Source: Mesorhizobium_L sp035547755
GTDB taxonomy: Bacteria > Pseudomonadota > Alphaproteobacteria > Rhizobiales > Rhizobiaceae
Assembly: GCA_035547755.1 (NCBI GenBank)
Contig: DASZUG010000021.1
Span: 1 to 64,000 of the forward strand
Length of the DNA: 64,000 nt
Direction: 5' to 3'
The notes beneath the pieces were generated by a model. The model was given only the letters and a program-made list of their open reading frames with translations, searched no databases and was not told where the DNA came from. This document shows, piece after piece, positions 44,341 to 52,379 of the stretch. The first letter of the stretch is position 1, and the number at the start of each line of letters is the position of its first letter. A program made the position numbers and the translations under genes.

Positions 44341-44981
44341 CAGAAATCTCCTCCGTTCACTCCAAGACCGCGCGCCGCAAAGGCAACGACCTGCCACGCG
44401 ATATCGTCGATATCGTCGCGCGTCTCTCCAGGCTGGGGCGAATACCAGAAAATGGGAGAATTGAGCGTCACGAACATAAGCTGGTTGGCAATGCTCAAAT
44501 TGCTGAAATGCATATCGCCCTCCCTTTTCGCCTCCGCGATCGTCTGCCGAAAGATATCGCCATAGCGCGACCGGCTCTTATGCAGTTCGGCGAAGGCGCT
44601 GCGTTGTTCTGGCGTCGTGGCGCCGCGCAGATACATCTCAGTTCCTTCCCACACGACCTTCTGGAAAGAGCGTGTAACGATCATCTGGACGACATGGGTG
44701 AAGGCGAGCTTCTTCCAGCGGTCCAATGCCTTTCCAGGCAGGGCGCGCGCAGACTCGATTGCTGCATGGTTCATATCCATGCCAACCCGGAAGACGTCGG
44801 CGAACAGATCGGCCTTTGAGGGATAGTGATGGTAAATCCTGCCCTTTGTCGCGCCGAGACTGCGCGCCACATCGTCGATCGAGGTCGCATAGTAGCCGCG
44901 CTCGGTGAAACAGCGGGCGGCGGCTTCAAGGATGTCGGCGCGCGAACCGTCAGAAGCATATTCACCGACACTGAGCGCCAC
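44340..44981 (-). CDS. TetR family transcriptional regulator
   Basis: A 213-residue TetR repressor. The N-terminal HTH (SRADILEAAARCFTERGYYATSIDDVARSLGATKGRIYHHYPSKADLF, residues 13-57) is followed by an all-helical ligand domain with a TetR_C_33-like pattern. It heads the operon with the acyl-CoA dehydrogenase and quinone oxidoreductase and is divergent from the SDR-MaoC-kinase-SDR operon. A perfect 7-bp inverted repeat lies in between. In such settings the ligand is usually an acyl-CoA. Direct autoregulation and control of both arms is the simplest reading. Confidence 0.93.
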   Translation of the reverse strand: MALSVGEYASDGSRADILEAAARCFTERGYYATSIDDVARSLGATKGRIYHHYPSKADLFADVFRVGMDMNHAAIESARALPGKALDRWKKLAFTHVVQMIVTRSFQKVVWEGTEMYLRGATTPEQRSAFAELHKSRSRYGDIFRQTIAEAKREGDMHFSNLSIANQLMFVTLNSPIFWYSPQPGETRDDIDDIAWQVVAFAARGLGVNGGDF

Positions 44982-45069
44982 GCGTCCCGGCTCCTTCCTA
45001 CGACTTTCGGATCGTCAACGCTAAAATGCATCGAACAATCGCCGGCCCTTTACGAGGTGGAAAATGATG

Positions 45070-45089
45070 AACATACTACCGGGTATGTT
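45070..45089. promoter_or_regulatory. TetR-type operator in the divergent promoter region
   Basis: AACATAC-TACCGG-GTATGTT, a perfect 7+7 inverted repeat of the kind bound by TetR regulators of acyl-CoA genes. It lies 89 bp from the tetR start and 61 bp from the SDR start, so one dimer pair could repress both directions. Confidence 0.7.
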
Positions 45090-45149
45090 GTCAACGCCGG
45101 AACCCGCATCCGCCATGGATGTTCCGAGGCGAGTTTGATGGGAGGGAAA

Positions 45150-45971
45150 ATGAGCTATCTCGACGATCTGTTTTCGGTGAAGGGAAAAACCGCCCTTGTG
45201 ACGGGAGGCGCCACCGGCATTGGCCGCATGGCGGCGACCGCGCTCGCCATGGCGGGAGCGAATGTGATGATCGCCTCCCGCAAGGGCGAGGATTGCGTCC
45301 GCACCGCAGATGAAATCAATGCTTCAGGCGCGCCCGGAAAAGTCGAAGGCTTCGCCGGCAATGTCAGCACTGAAGAAGGCGTCGCCGCGCTCGTGGACGA
45401 AGTCGGGAAACGGACCGATCGCCTCCACATTCTCCTCAACAATGCCGGCCTGACTTGGGGGGAACCGCTCGAAACGTTCCCCTATAAGGCCTGGTCGCGC
45501 GTTCTTGACGTCAACGTCACTGGCCTCTTCCATCTGACGAAGACGCTTCTGCCGCTGATCGAGAAGGCGGCAAGCCATGCCGATCCGGCGCGAATCATCA
45601 ATCTCGGCTCCGTTATGGGGACCCAGCCGATTGCGGACGGAGCATACTCCTATACCGCCTCCAAGGCAGCGGTCCATCACCTCACGCGCACTCTGGCAAA
45701 CGAGTTCGCAAGGAAGCATATCACCGTGAACGCCTTCGCTCCGGGACCTTTCCAGAGTAGGATGACCGCCTTCGCGACCGGCACCGACGAAAAGGCGGAA
45801 AAAGTCGGCCGCCACGTCCCGCTCCGGCGCATCGGAAGCCCGGATGACATAGCCGGCGCAACGCTCTATCTATGCTCGAAAGCTGGATCCTACGTCACTG
45901 GAGCGATCTTGCCGATCGACGGCGGCGAATCGGTCAACCATGGCATGACGCTGTTCAAGGATGCGAGATAA
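45150..45971 (+). CDS. SDR family oxidoreductase
   Basis: A 273-residue short-chain dehydrogenase. The cofactor motif is TGGATGIGRMAATAL near residue 18, then NNAG near 93. The catalytic Ser is in INLGSVMG and the Tyr/Lys in YSYTASKAAVHHL near 165. The C-terminus has YVTGAILPIDGGESVNHG. It resembles beta-ketoacyl or 3-hydroxyacyl reductases of the FabG class and could oxidise a hydroxyacyl-CoA made by the MaoC hydratase encoded next. The start ATG at 45150 follows GGAGGG. It is the first gene of the rightward arm of the TetR-controlled cluster. Confidence 0.92.
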   Translation: MSYLDDLFSVKGKTALVTGGATGIGRMAATALAMAGANVMIASRKGEDCVRTADEINASGAPGKVEGFAGNVSTEEGVAALVDEVGKRTDRLHILLNNAGLTWGEPLETFPYKAWSRVLDVNVTGLFHLTKTLLPLIEKAASHADPARIINLGSVMGTQPIADGAYSYTASKAAVHHLTRTLANEFARKHITVNAFAPGPFQSRMTAFATGTDEKAEKVGRHVPLRRIGSPDDIAGATLYLCSKAGSYVTGAILPIDGGESVNHGMTLFKDAR

Positions 45972-45979
45972 GCAATTTC

Positions 45980-46474
45980 ATGGGAGAAAGTGCAGTGCAG
46001 GCGGTTAGGCTCGGCGACCTCCAGTCGGGTGTCGGAAAGGAAATCGGCGTGTCGCCCTGGCGAGCGGTGACGCAGGAGATGATCGACCAGTTCGCCAATG
46101 CGACCGACGATCATCAGTTCATCCATGTCGATCCGGAAAGGGCCGCGCGCGAAACGGCCTTCGGCGGCACGATCGCGCATGGCTTCCTGTCCCTGGCGCT
46201 GCTCTCGACCTTCGCTTTCGAGGCGATACCGCCGCTCGAAGGTTCGGGCATAGGCATCAATTATGGTTTCGATAGCGTTCGTTTCCAGGCGCCGGTGAAA
46301 TCCGGCGCCCGCATCCGGGCGCATTTCGTTCTGGCCGATCTCAACATCCGTCCGTCCGGATGGATCCAGTTGACCTATGACGTGACGATCGAGATCGAGA
46401 ATTCAAGGAAACCGGCGCTGACCGCCCGCTGGCTGACGCTGACCTATGTCGAGCCAAAAAGGGAACAGGCGTGA
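45980..46474 (+). CDS. MaoC family (R)-specific enoyl-CoA hydratase
   Basis: A 164-residue hot-dog fold hydratase/dehydratase. The hydratase-2 motif is seen in FANATDDHQFIHVDPERAARETAFGGTIAHGFLSLAL (residues about 35-75), with catalytic Asp and His. It adds water to trans-2-enoyl-CoA to give 3-hydroxyacyl-CoA. It follows the SDR gene by 8 bp and overlaps the kinase start by 4 bp (GTGA). An in-frame GTG 15 bp downstream (45995) has a better-placed purine-rich site and could be the true start. Confidence 0.9.
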   Translation: MGESAVQAVRLGDLQSGVGKEIGVSPWRAVTQEMIDQFANATDDHQFIHVDPERAARETAFGGTIAHGFLSLALLSTFAFEAIPPLEGSGIGINYGFDSVRFQAPVKSGARIRAHFVLADLNIRPSGWIQLTYDVTIEIENSRKPALTARWLTLTYVEPKREQA

Positions 46475-47505
46475 GCGATCCGAATACGATCGACTCCAAA
46501 GCGCTCGGGCCTTATCTCGAAGCCCGGATCGCAGGGTTCAAAGGCCTTGAAGGCGTCCGGAAGTTTCCATCCGGACAGTCCAATCCGACCTATCTCCTCG
46601 AAGCGCGGAGCGGCCGCTATGTCCTGCGCGCCAAGCCGCCCGGCGAACTCCTGAAATCGGCGCATGCGGTCGACCGCGAATATCGCGTCATGACCGCGCT
46701 GAAGACGGTGGGGTTTCCCGTTCCCGACGCGCTCTTCCTCTCGTCCCAGGATTCGCCGATCGGCCGCATGTTCTTCATCATGCGCTATGTCGATGGCCGC
46801 ATCTTCTGGGATCCAGCCTTGCCGGAACTCTCGGACAAAGGCGGACGGGCGGCGATCTACGACGCCATGAATGCAACGCTCGCCTCCCTTCATAACGTCG
46901 ATATCGCCGCGGCCGGCCTTTCCGACTATGGCCGTCCCGGCAATTATTTTGAACGGCAGCTTTCGCGCTGGAAGAGCCAATACCGGGCTTCCGAAACGGC
47001 CCATCTCGATACGATGGAGCGATTGATCGGCTGGCTCGACCGGCATCTGCCGGAAGATGACGGGCTGGTCACATTGGTGCATGGCGATTACCGGCTCGAC
47101 AACATGATCTTCGCGCCCGACCGCCCGGAAGTCCTGGCGGTGCTCGATTGGGAATTGTCGACGCTCGGCCACCCCTATGCCGATCTCGCCTATCAGTGCA
47201 TGCAATGGCGCCTTCCTAACGCCTCAGGGTTCAAAGGGCTGGGAGGCGTGGACAGGAAAGCGATCGGCCTCCCGACGGAAGAGGAGTATGTCGCAGCCTA
47301 TTGCCGGCGGCGCGGCATCGCCGCGATCGAGAATTGGACCTTCTATCTCGCCTTCTCCTTCTTCCGCCTCGCCGCCATCTGCCAGGGCGTCTATAAACGT
47401 GCGCTCGACGGCAACGCCTCGAACCCGGAGAAGGCAAGGACTTATGGAACGGCGGTCGAGCTTCTGTCAGGCCTCGCCGCGGAAATGATCGGGAAAGAGG
47501 CATGA
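46471..47505 (+). CDS. APH/choline kinase-like phosphotransferase (ACAD10/11 kinase-domain type)
   Basis: A 344-residue kinase-like protein of the aminoglycoside-phosphotransferase fold. Seen: the glycine-rich and Lys lobe (GQSNPTYLLEARSGRYVLRAKPPG near residue 32), the Brenner catalytic loop LVHGDYRLDNMIFAP near 205, and the Mg-binding VLDWELSTLGHPYADLAYQC near 230. This branch matches the N-terminal kinase domain of ACAD11, which phosphorylates 4-hydroxyacyl-CoA so that an acyl-CoA dehydrogenase partner can eliminate the phosphate. It is not an antibiotic-resistance enzyme by context. The start is GTG, overlapping maoC. Confidence 0.88.
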   Translation: MSDPNTIDSKALGPYLEARIAGFKGLEGVRKFPSGQSNPTYLLEARSGRYVLRAKPPGELLKSAHAVDREYRVMTALKTVGFPVPDALFLSSQDSPIGRMFFIMRYVDGRIFWDPALPELSDKGGRAAIYDAMNATLASLHNVDIAAAGLSDYGRPGNYFERQLSRWKSQYRASETAHLDTMERLIGWLDRHLPEDDGLVTLVHGDYRLDNMIFAPDRPEVLAVLDWELSTLGHPYADLAYQCMQWRLPNASGFKGLGGVDRKAIGLPTEEEYVAAYCRRRGIAAIENWTFYLAFSFFRLAAICQGVYKRALDGNASNPEKARTYGTAVELLSGLAAEMIGKEA

Positions 47506-48278
47506 TGGCGCGTTTCGAGGGACTGGCGGTGCTGGTGACGGGCGCGACGGGAGGCTTCGGCCGTCATGCGGCGAAGCGCTTCGCGGAGGAAGGTGCATTG
47601 CTCATCCTTTCCGACCGCGATCCGGCAAGCTTGGAGGAATTGGCGCAGCAGCTTGGCGCGAAAGCTGCCGTACTGGCGGGCGACATTTCGGACGAAAGGC
47701 TTTCCTCCGACCTGGTCGATCTGGCGCTCGACACCTTCGGCCGCCTCGATATCGCTCTCAACAATGCCGGCATCGCCCACGACTTCAACCGCTTGCCCGA
47801 TATTCGCTCCGAAGAGGCGCGCCGTGTCCTCGATATCGACCTGATGGGCGTCTTCCACGCGATGAAGGCGGAACTTCCGGTTATGGAGCGACAGTTCCGC
47901 GAAACCGGGAGGGGAGGCGCGATTGTCAACGTGGCCTCCGTTGCCGGCCTTGTCGGCGCGCCGCGTCTATCTGTTTATGCCGCGGCCAAGCACGGCGTCG
48001 TCGGCCTGACGCGCTCCGCCGCGGCCGAATTCGCCACGAGAGGTGTACGCGTCAACTGCATCTGCCCCTCCTATGCCCGCACGCCCATGGCCGATGCGCT
48101 TCTGGAGTCCCCATGGGGCAAGGACAAGTCCGAGGCGGATCTGACACGCGGCGTGCCGATGCGGCGGCTGGCGGAGGTGGACGAGGTAGTGGAAGGAATG
48201 CTCTTCGCCGCTGATCCCTGCAACAGTTTCATGACCGGGCAGGCCATCGCCATCGACGGAGGCATCACGACAATTTGA
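47502..48278 (+). CDS. SDR family oxidoreductase, second copy in the operon
   Basis: A 258-residue short-chain dehydrogenase. The cofactor motif is VTGATGGFGRHAAKRF near residue 11, then NNAG near 88. The catalytic Ser is in VNVASVAGL and the Tyr/Lys in SVYAAAKHGVVGLTRS near 155. The C-terminus reads FMTGQAIAIDGG. Family typing is safe; the substrate is probably a hydroxyacyl-CoA given the neighbours. Its ATG overlaps the kinase stop (ATGA), and a second ATG follows immediately at 47505. It is the last gene of the operon. Confidence 0.92.
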   Translation: MMARFEGLAVLVTGATGGFGRHAAKRFAEEGALLILSDRDPASLEELAQQLGAKAAVLAGDISDERLSSDLVDLALDTFGRLDIALNNAGIAHDFNRLPDIRSEEARRVLDIDLMGVFHAMKAELPVMERQFRETGRGGAIVNVASVAGLVGAPRLSVYAAAKHGVVGLTRSAAAEFATRGVRVNCICPSYARTPMADALLESPWGKDKSEADLTRGVPMRRLAEVDEVVEGMLFAADPCNSFMTGQAIAIDGGITTI

Positions 48279-48535
48279 TTCCAGCGGCTGCCACACGCCT
48301 TACAGGACGGCAGAAGCTTCCTTCGCGCATTTCTCAACCGCTTCCGCGACGTAACCCTTTGCCGATATTGGCAAAAGGGATCGCCTCGTCGGCCGCGCGG
48401 GCTAAATCGATTCGCCTCTTGATAACAGGGGGATAAGGGAACGCAGGAGCCTTCTTCTGCGTTGAACGCCAAGTTTTTGCGACAATTCAATGACAATCGG
48501 ATGACGTTACTTAGATCCATTTTGGAGAATCGGCC

Positions 48536-50440
48536 TTGTCCATGACGCCTGCCGGGGGGATGGGGGAAGTCGTTCCGCAACATCCAAAGCAAACATTCGG
48601 AGGGCACGGAAATGCATTCCGGACCGCGGGCTCGATCGGGCTTACGGTGCTTCTCGCGGCTCTCATTATCTTCTCCGTTGAGTGGATCGTCCGCAGTTCC
48701 TTCACCGACGCTCTTCTCTTCTTTGAAAATCCGGACCTCCCCGGCTGGTCGACGATCCTCTTCTTCGCGCTGGCGCTGATCGCGCTCGACGCTGTCCTCG
48801 GGCGCGCCCATCAGGCGCTTCTGGTCATCGGTCCGGTCGTCCTGGCGCTCGCATGGATGAGTCGCGAGAAGGCGCTCTATATCGGCGATCCCCTCTATCC
48901 GGTGGATTTCCTCTATGCCCGCCAGGTCGCCGGCATCCTGCCGCTTTTGGCGCGTGACCGGCCCCTGACCATGATTGCCGTTATTGTCGCCGCCATCCTC
49001 GCCGTTGCGCTTCTGGTCGCCGCGTCTATTTACTGGCGCCGCCGCTTCGAACGGCTTTCGCTCAGAGGTCGTGGCTGGCGCCTGATCCTGACCCTGCCTG
49101 CGCTCGTCTTCTTCGCCAATATCATGGATTACTCCACCTTTTCCTGGGCGCGAGACCGGTTGCAGATCATCCCGATGATGTGGGACCAGCGGGAAAATTA
49201 TGCCCATAACGGCTTCACCGCCGCCTTCATCCTGAACCTGCCCATGGCGACGGTTGCGGCGCCGTCAGGCTATTCCTCGGCCAGGATAAACACGATCGGA
49301 TCCGAACCGGCGGCGACATTTCCGGCCGAGAAGCCGGACATTATCGTCGTCATGAACGAATCCTTCTGGGATCCGACCAGGCTTCCAGGCACGACGATCA
49401 GTCCCGATCCGATCCCGACGATCCGCAAGAACGAGTCCGGCTACGTCTTTTCGCCGGAATTCGGCGGCACCACCGCCAATGTCGAATTTGAGGCGCTGAC
49501 CGGCTTTTCCAATGCCTTCCTGCCTTACGGAAGCATCCCCTATCAGCAATATATCAGGCGTCAGACGCCCTCCCTCGCCTCCTTCTTCAACTCTGAGGGC
49601 TATGTCACGCGGGCGTTTCATCCCTATGCCGCCTGGTTCTGGAACAGGGGCAACGTCTACAAGGATTTCGGTTTCCAGAAATTCATGTCGGAAGAAACCC
49701 TGCCGCCGATCCAGAAGCGCGGTCCACTGGCATCCGACGCCGCCTTCTTCGACGAGATCATTCACGAAGCGGACGACGAGCAAAAACCCTTCTTCTTCTT
49801 TGCGGTCACGCTGCAGAACCACGGTCCCTACGAACCCTTCCGCTACGTCGATCCCACACATACGGTGGAAACCAAGGCGAGCAGTTCCTCCCGTGAATCC
49901 ATCCTGACCTATGCCGAAGGCGCATCGGACGGCGACAAGGCGTTCGCGAAGTTGATGGAATGGGCGTCAAAGCGCTCGCGGCCGACAGTGATCGCCATGT
50001 TCGGCGATCACCTTCCCCCGCTCGGGCCCGCTTATGTCGAGACCGGGTTCATGAAGGATCAGGTTGCGCCGAGACGCGCGCCCATCGCAGAGATGCGCAA
50101 GGACCACGAGACGCCACTCGTCATCTGGTCCAATCGCACCGGCGTGCACCAGACCGGGACCATCAGCCCTTCGCTTCTGCCGCTCAATGTGCTGGAGACG
50201 GCGGGGATCACGCATCCCTATTACACCGGTTTCCTCGGCAAGGTGAACGATGAATACCACGTCGTCGATCGCTACATGCTCATGAAGCCGGACGGCGGCG
50301 GCATACCGGACTGGTCCCGGAAGCAACATGACCCCATCATCGATCAGTTCCGCCAGATCCAATACGATCAGATGTTCGGCAAGCGCTACAGCACGCGAGC
50401 CTTCTTTCCGGAAATGATGCAGACATCTCCCGCTTCCTGA
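48536..50440 (+). CDS. LTA synthase/OpgB-like phosphoglycerol transferase (sulfatase superfamily)
   Basis: A 634-residue inner-membrane enzyme. Four to five N-terminal helices lie at about residues 30-215 (IGLTVLLAALIIFSVEWIV, ILFFALALIALDAVLG, LTMIAVIVAAILAVALLVAA, LILTLPALVFFANIM), followed by a large periplasmic alkaline-phosphatase-like domain. PDIIVVMNESFWDP supplies the first metal Glu, EFGGTTANVEFEALTG the catalytic Thr, and VIAMFGDHLPPLGP late metal ligands. Relatives transfer phosphoglycerol from phosphatidylglycerol to periplasmic glucans (OpgB, rhizobial CgmB) or to teichoic acid. In this Gram-negative host, glucan modification is the likely role. The TTG start at 48536 is set by GGAG 8 nt upstream. 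Confidence 0.85.
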   Translation: MSMTPAGGMGEVVPQHPKQTFGGHGNAFRTAGSIGLTVLLAALIIFSVEWIVRSSFTDALLFFENPDLPGWSTILFFALALIALDAVLGRAHQALLVIGPVVLALAWMSREKALYIGDPLYPVDFLYARQVAGILPLLARDRPLTMIAVIVAAILAVALLVAASIYWRRRFERLSLRGRGWRLILTLPALVFFANIMDYSTFSWARDRLQIIPMMWDQRENYAHNGFTAAFILNLPMATVAAPSGYSSARINTIGSEPAATFPAEKPDIIVVMNESFWDPTRLPGTTISPDPIPTIRKNESGYVFSPEFGGTTANVEFEALTGFSNAFLPYGSIPYQQYIRRQTPSLASFFNSEGYVTRAFHPYAAWFWNRGNVYKDFGFQKFMSEETLPPIQKRGPLASDAAFFDEIIHEADDEQKPFFFFAVTLQNHGPYEPFRYVDPTHTVETKASSSSRESILTYAEGASDGDKAFAKLMEWASKRSRPTVIAMFGDHLPPLGPAYVETGFMKDQVAPRRAPIAEMRKDHETPLVIWSNRTGVHQTGTISPSLLPLNVLETAGITHPYYTGFLGKVNDEYHVVDRYMLMKPDGGGIPDWSRKQHDPIIDQFRQIQYDQMFGKRYSTRAFFPEMMQTSPAS

Positions 50441-50473
50441 CCGTAAGGAAGACGCTGGCAAGTTTTTGTTGAT

Positions 50474-50490
50474 ATAATAAGTCGTATTAT
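50474..50490. promoter_or_regulatory. AT-rich inverted repeat before the MarR gene
   Basis: ATAATA-AGTCG-TATTAT lies 14-30 bp before the marR start within an unusually A+T-rich patch (50469-50498). Such repeats are typical MarR autorepression sites. The same patch probably supplies the -10 region. Confidence 0.5.
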
Positions 50491-50503
50491 TATATATACG
50501 CCT

Positions 50504-50977
50504 ATGGGAACCGTGAACACGCTCAACAGCTTCGGCTATCTCCTGCAGGAAGCGAAACGTCTCCTCAGCCGCCGGTTCGAGGAGAAGGCGCGCCATTACG
50601 GCTTGACCTCCTCGCAATGGCGCGCCATCGCGCAATTGTCGCGCACCGATGGCCTGACGCAGGTCGCGCTTGCCAACTACCTCGAGATCGAGCCGATGAC
50701 GGTCTGTCGCCTTGTGGATCGGCTTGAGGCGCGCGGCTTCATCGAGCGTATCCCCGATCCCGCCGACAGGCGCGCTAAGCTCGTCTGGCTGACGGAGAAA
50801 TCGCGCTCGATGATGGACATCGTGCGGGAAATCGCCTTCGAGGTTTATCAGGAGGCTTTTGACGGCTTCAGCGACGCGGAGCGTCAGGCGCTTGTGGAGG
50901 GATTGCAGCGCATCTCAGCCAACCTTTCGGAGAAGGCTCCGAAGGAGAAGGCGCTTTCCGAGGAAGAGCCCGCCTGA
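50504..50977 (+). CDS. MarR family transcriptional regulator
   Basis: A 157-residue winged-helix regulator. The helix NTLNSFGYLLQEAKRLLSRRFEEKARHYGL is followed by the DNA-binding core SSQWRAIAQLSRTDGLTQVALANYLEIEPMTVCRLVDRLEARGFIERIPDPADRRAKLVWLTEK (residues about 37-100), including the conserved DPADRRA wing. It precedes emrA/emrB-type efflux genes by 187 bp on the same strand, the arrangement of drug-responsive repressors. An AT-rich inverted repeat overlaps its start region. Confidence 0.93.
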   Translation: MGTVNTLNSFGYLLQEAKRLLSRRFEEKARHYGLTSSQWRAIAQLSRTDGLTQVALANYLEIEPMTVCRLVDRLEARGFIERIPDPADRRAKLVWLTEKSRSMMDIVREIAFEVYQEAFDGFSDAERQALVEGLQRISANLSEKAPKEKALSEEEPA

Positions 50978-51164
50978 AGCAGCGTCCTTCGGATGGACGA
51001 CAAATCCTGTCAGCATTATTTTGCCCGCCATCCCTGACGGCTTGCCGGACGCGTCGGTCTGCCCTTTATTTCGGATTAGGAACTTTTGCGTCTATTTCCC
51101 GTTGCAACGTGGGTTCCGTTCCCCTCGGCGCCGGGGGCGTCTATTGCGGCAGTAGGTAATTTGG

Positions 51165-52379
51165 ATGGCGACAAGGTCGCGCAATGTCAGGACCGGGAGC
51201 GAAAACGCGAACGGTGGCGAAGCCGATGTTGTGGCGAAGGAGGCTCTGCGCCCGCCGCGAGACGCACCCCGAGATCAAGACGCCGGCGGGAAAAATGCCG
51301 ATGGACAGGAGATCGCCGGCCGGAACGGCGATCGCCCGACCCCGGAGACAAAACGGCCAGGTTTTTTGCGCCGGCATCCGCTCCTAGCGGCATTGATCGT
51401 CGTCCTGCTGGTGATCGTGACCGTCGCGGGAGTTCTCTGGTGGCTTCATTCCCGACAATATGAATCGACCGACGACGCGTTTATCGACACACGCACGGTG
51501 ACGATCAGTTCGCAGATCAGCGGTCTGATCACTGCCGTGCCCGTTACGGACAACCAGGCCGTCAAGGCCGGTACGGTGCTCGTCAGGATCGACGATAGCG
51601 ACTATAGAGCCTCGCTGGAGCAGGCTAATGCCCAGGTCGCTGAGGCCGAGGCGGCAATCGCCAATTCCGATGCGCAGATCGAGGCGCAGGTGGCGAAGAT
51701 CGACCAGGCAAAGAAGCAGGCCGTCCAGGCAAAAGCCGCGATGGACTTCGCCCAGAAGCAGAACCAGCGCGATCAGGCCCTCGCCAAGACCGGAGCGGGC
51801 ACTGAGGAAGCGGCCCAACAGGCTGCATCGACCTACATTCAGGACCAGGCGGCCTATGCAAGCGCCCAGGCCAATACGATCGCGGCCGAGAAGCAGTCAG
51901 CGGTGCTTGAAGCAGGAAAAAAAAGCAGCCTTGCCCAATTGCAGCAGGCAAAGGCCAATCAGCATCAGGCGGAAGTCACCCTCTCACGCACCCAGATCAC
52001 GGCGCCGGTCGATGGCTATGCGACGGCGATCAGCGCCGCGACAGGCGCCTATGCCCAGCCCGGCCAGGCCTTGATGATGTTCGTGCCGAAGACTGTCTGG
52101 ATCACGGCGAATTTCAAGGAAACCCAGCTTGACCTGATGCGGCCGGGACAGCCCGTGGAAATCCGGATCGACGCCTATCCCGATCACACCTTCCACGGCC
52201 ATGTCGACAGCATTCAGGCAGGCAGCGGTACGGCCTTCAGCCTGCTGCCACCGCAGAACGCAACCGGCAACTATGTGAAGGTCGTCCAGCGCGTGCCCGT
52301 CAAGATCGTTTTCGACAAGCAGCCGGACGTCTATCTCGGTCCCGGCATGTCCGTCGTGCCGAAGGTGAAGGTCAGATGA
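51165..52379 (+). CDS. emrA: HlyD/EmrA family efflux periplasmic adaptor
   Basis: A 404-residue membrane-fusion protein. A charged cytoplasmic N-terminus of about 65 residues precedes one helix (LLAALIVVLLVIVTVAGVLWWL). Then come a barrel-sandwich lipoyl half (YESTDDAFIDTRTVTISSQISGLI), a long Ala/Gln-rich coiled coil (about residues 145-265), the second lipoyl half and a beta-barrel domain (MFVPKTVWITANFKETQLDLMRPGQPVEIRID). It links the inner-membrane pump EmrB to an outer-membrane channel not in this window. It overlaps emrB by 4 bp (ATGA). A shorter start within the tail is possible. Confidence 0.9.
   Translation: MATRSRNVRTGSENANGGEADVVAKEALRPPRDAPRDQDAGGKNADGQEIAGRNGDRPTPETKRPGFLRRHPLLAALIVVLLVIVTVAGVLWWLHSRQYESTDDAFIDTRTVTISSQISGLITAVPVTDNQAVKAGTVLVRIDDSDYRASLEQANAQVAEAEAAIANSDAQIEAQVAKIDQAKKQAVQAKAAMDFAQKQNQRDQALAKTGAGTEEAAQQAASTYIQDQAAYASAQANTIAAEKQSAVLEAGKKSSLAQLQQAKANQHQAEVTLSRTQITAPVDGYATAISAATGAYAQPGQALMMFVPKTVWITANFKETQLDLMRPGQPVEIRIDAYPDHTFHGHVDSIQAGSGTAFSLLPPQNATGNYVKVVQRVPVKIVFDKQPDVYLGPGMSVVPKVKVR

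Noticed and set aside
46471..47505. Aminoglycoside-resistance kinase
   Set aside because: Although it has the APH fold, the operon of MaoC, SDR and acyl-CoA genes points to acyl metabolism, not antibiotic resistance.
48354..48460. Hairpins upstream of the phosphoglycerol transferase (CCCTTTGCC/GGCAAAAGGG and AACGCAG/CTGCGTT)
   Set aside because: Both are real inverted repeats but lack a U-run or a clear regulatory position; terminator or attenuator status cannot be supported.
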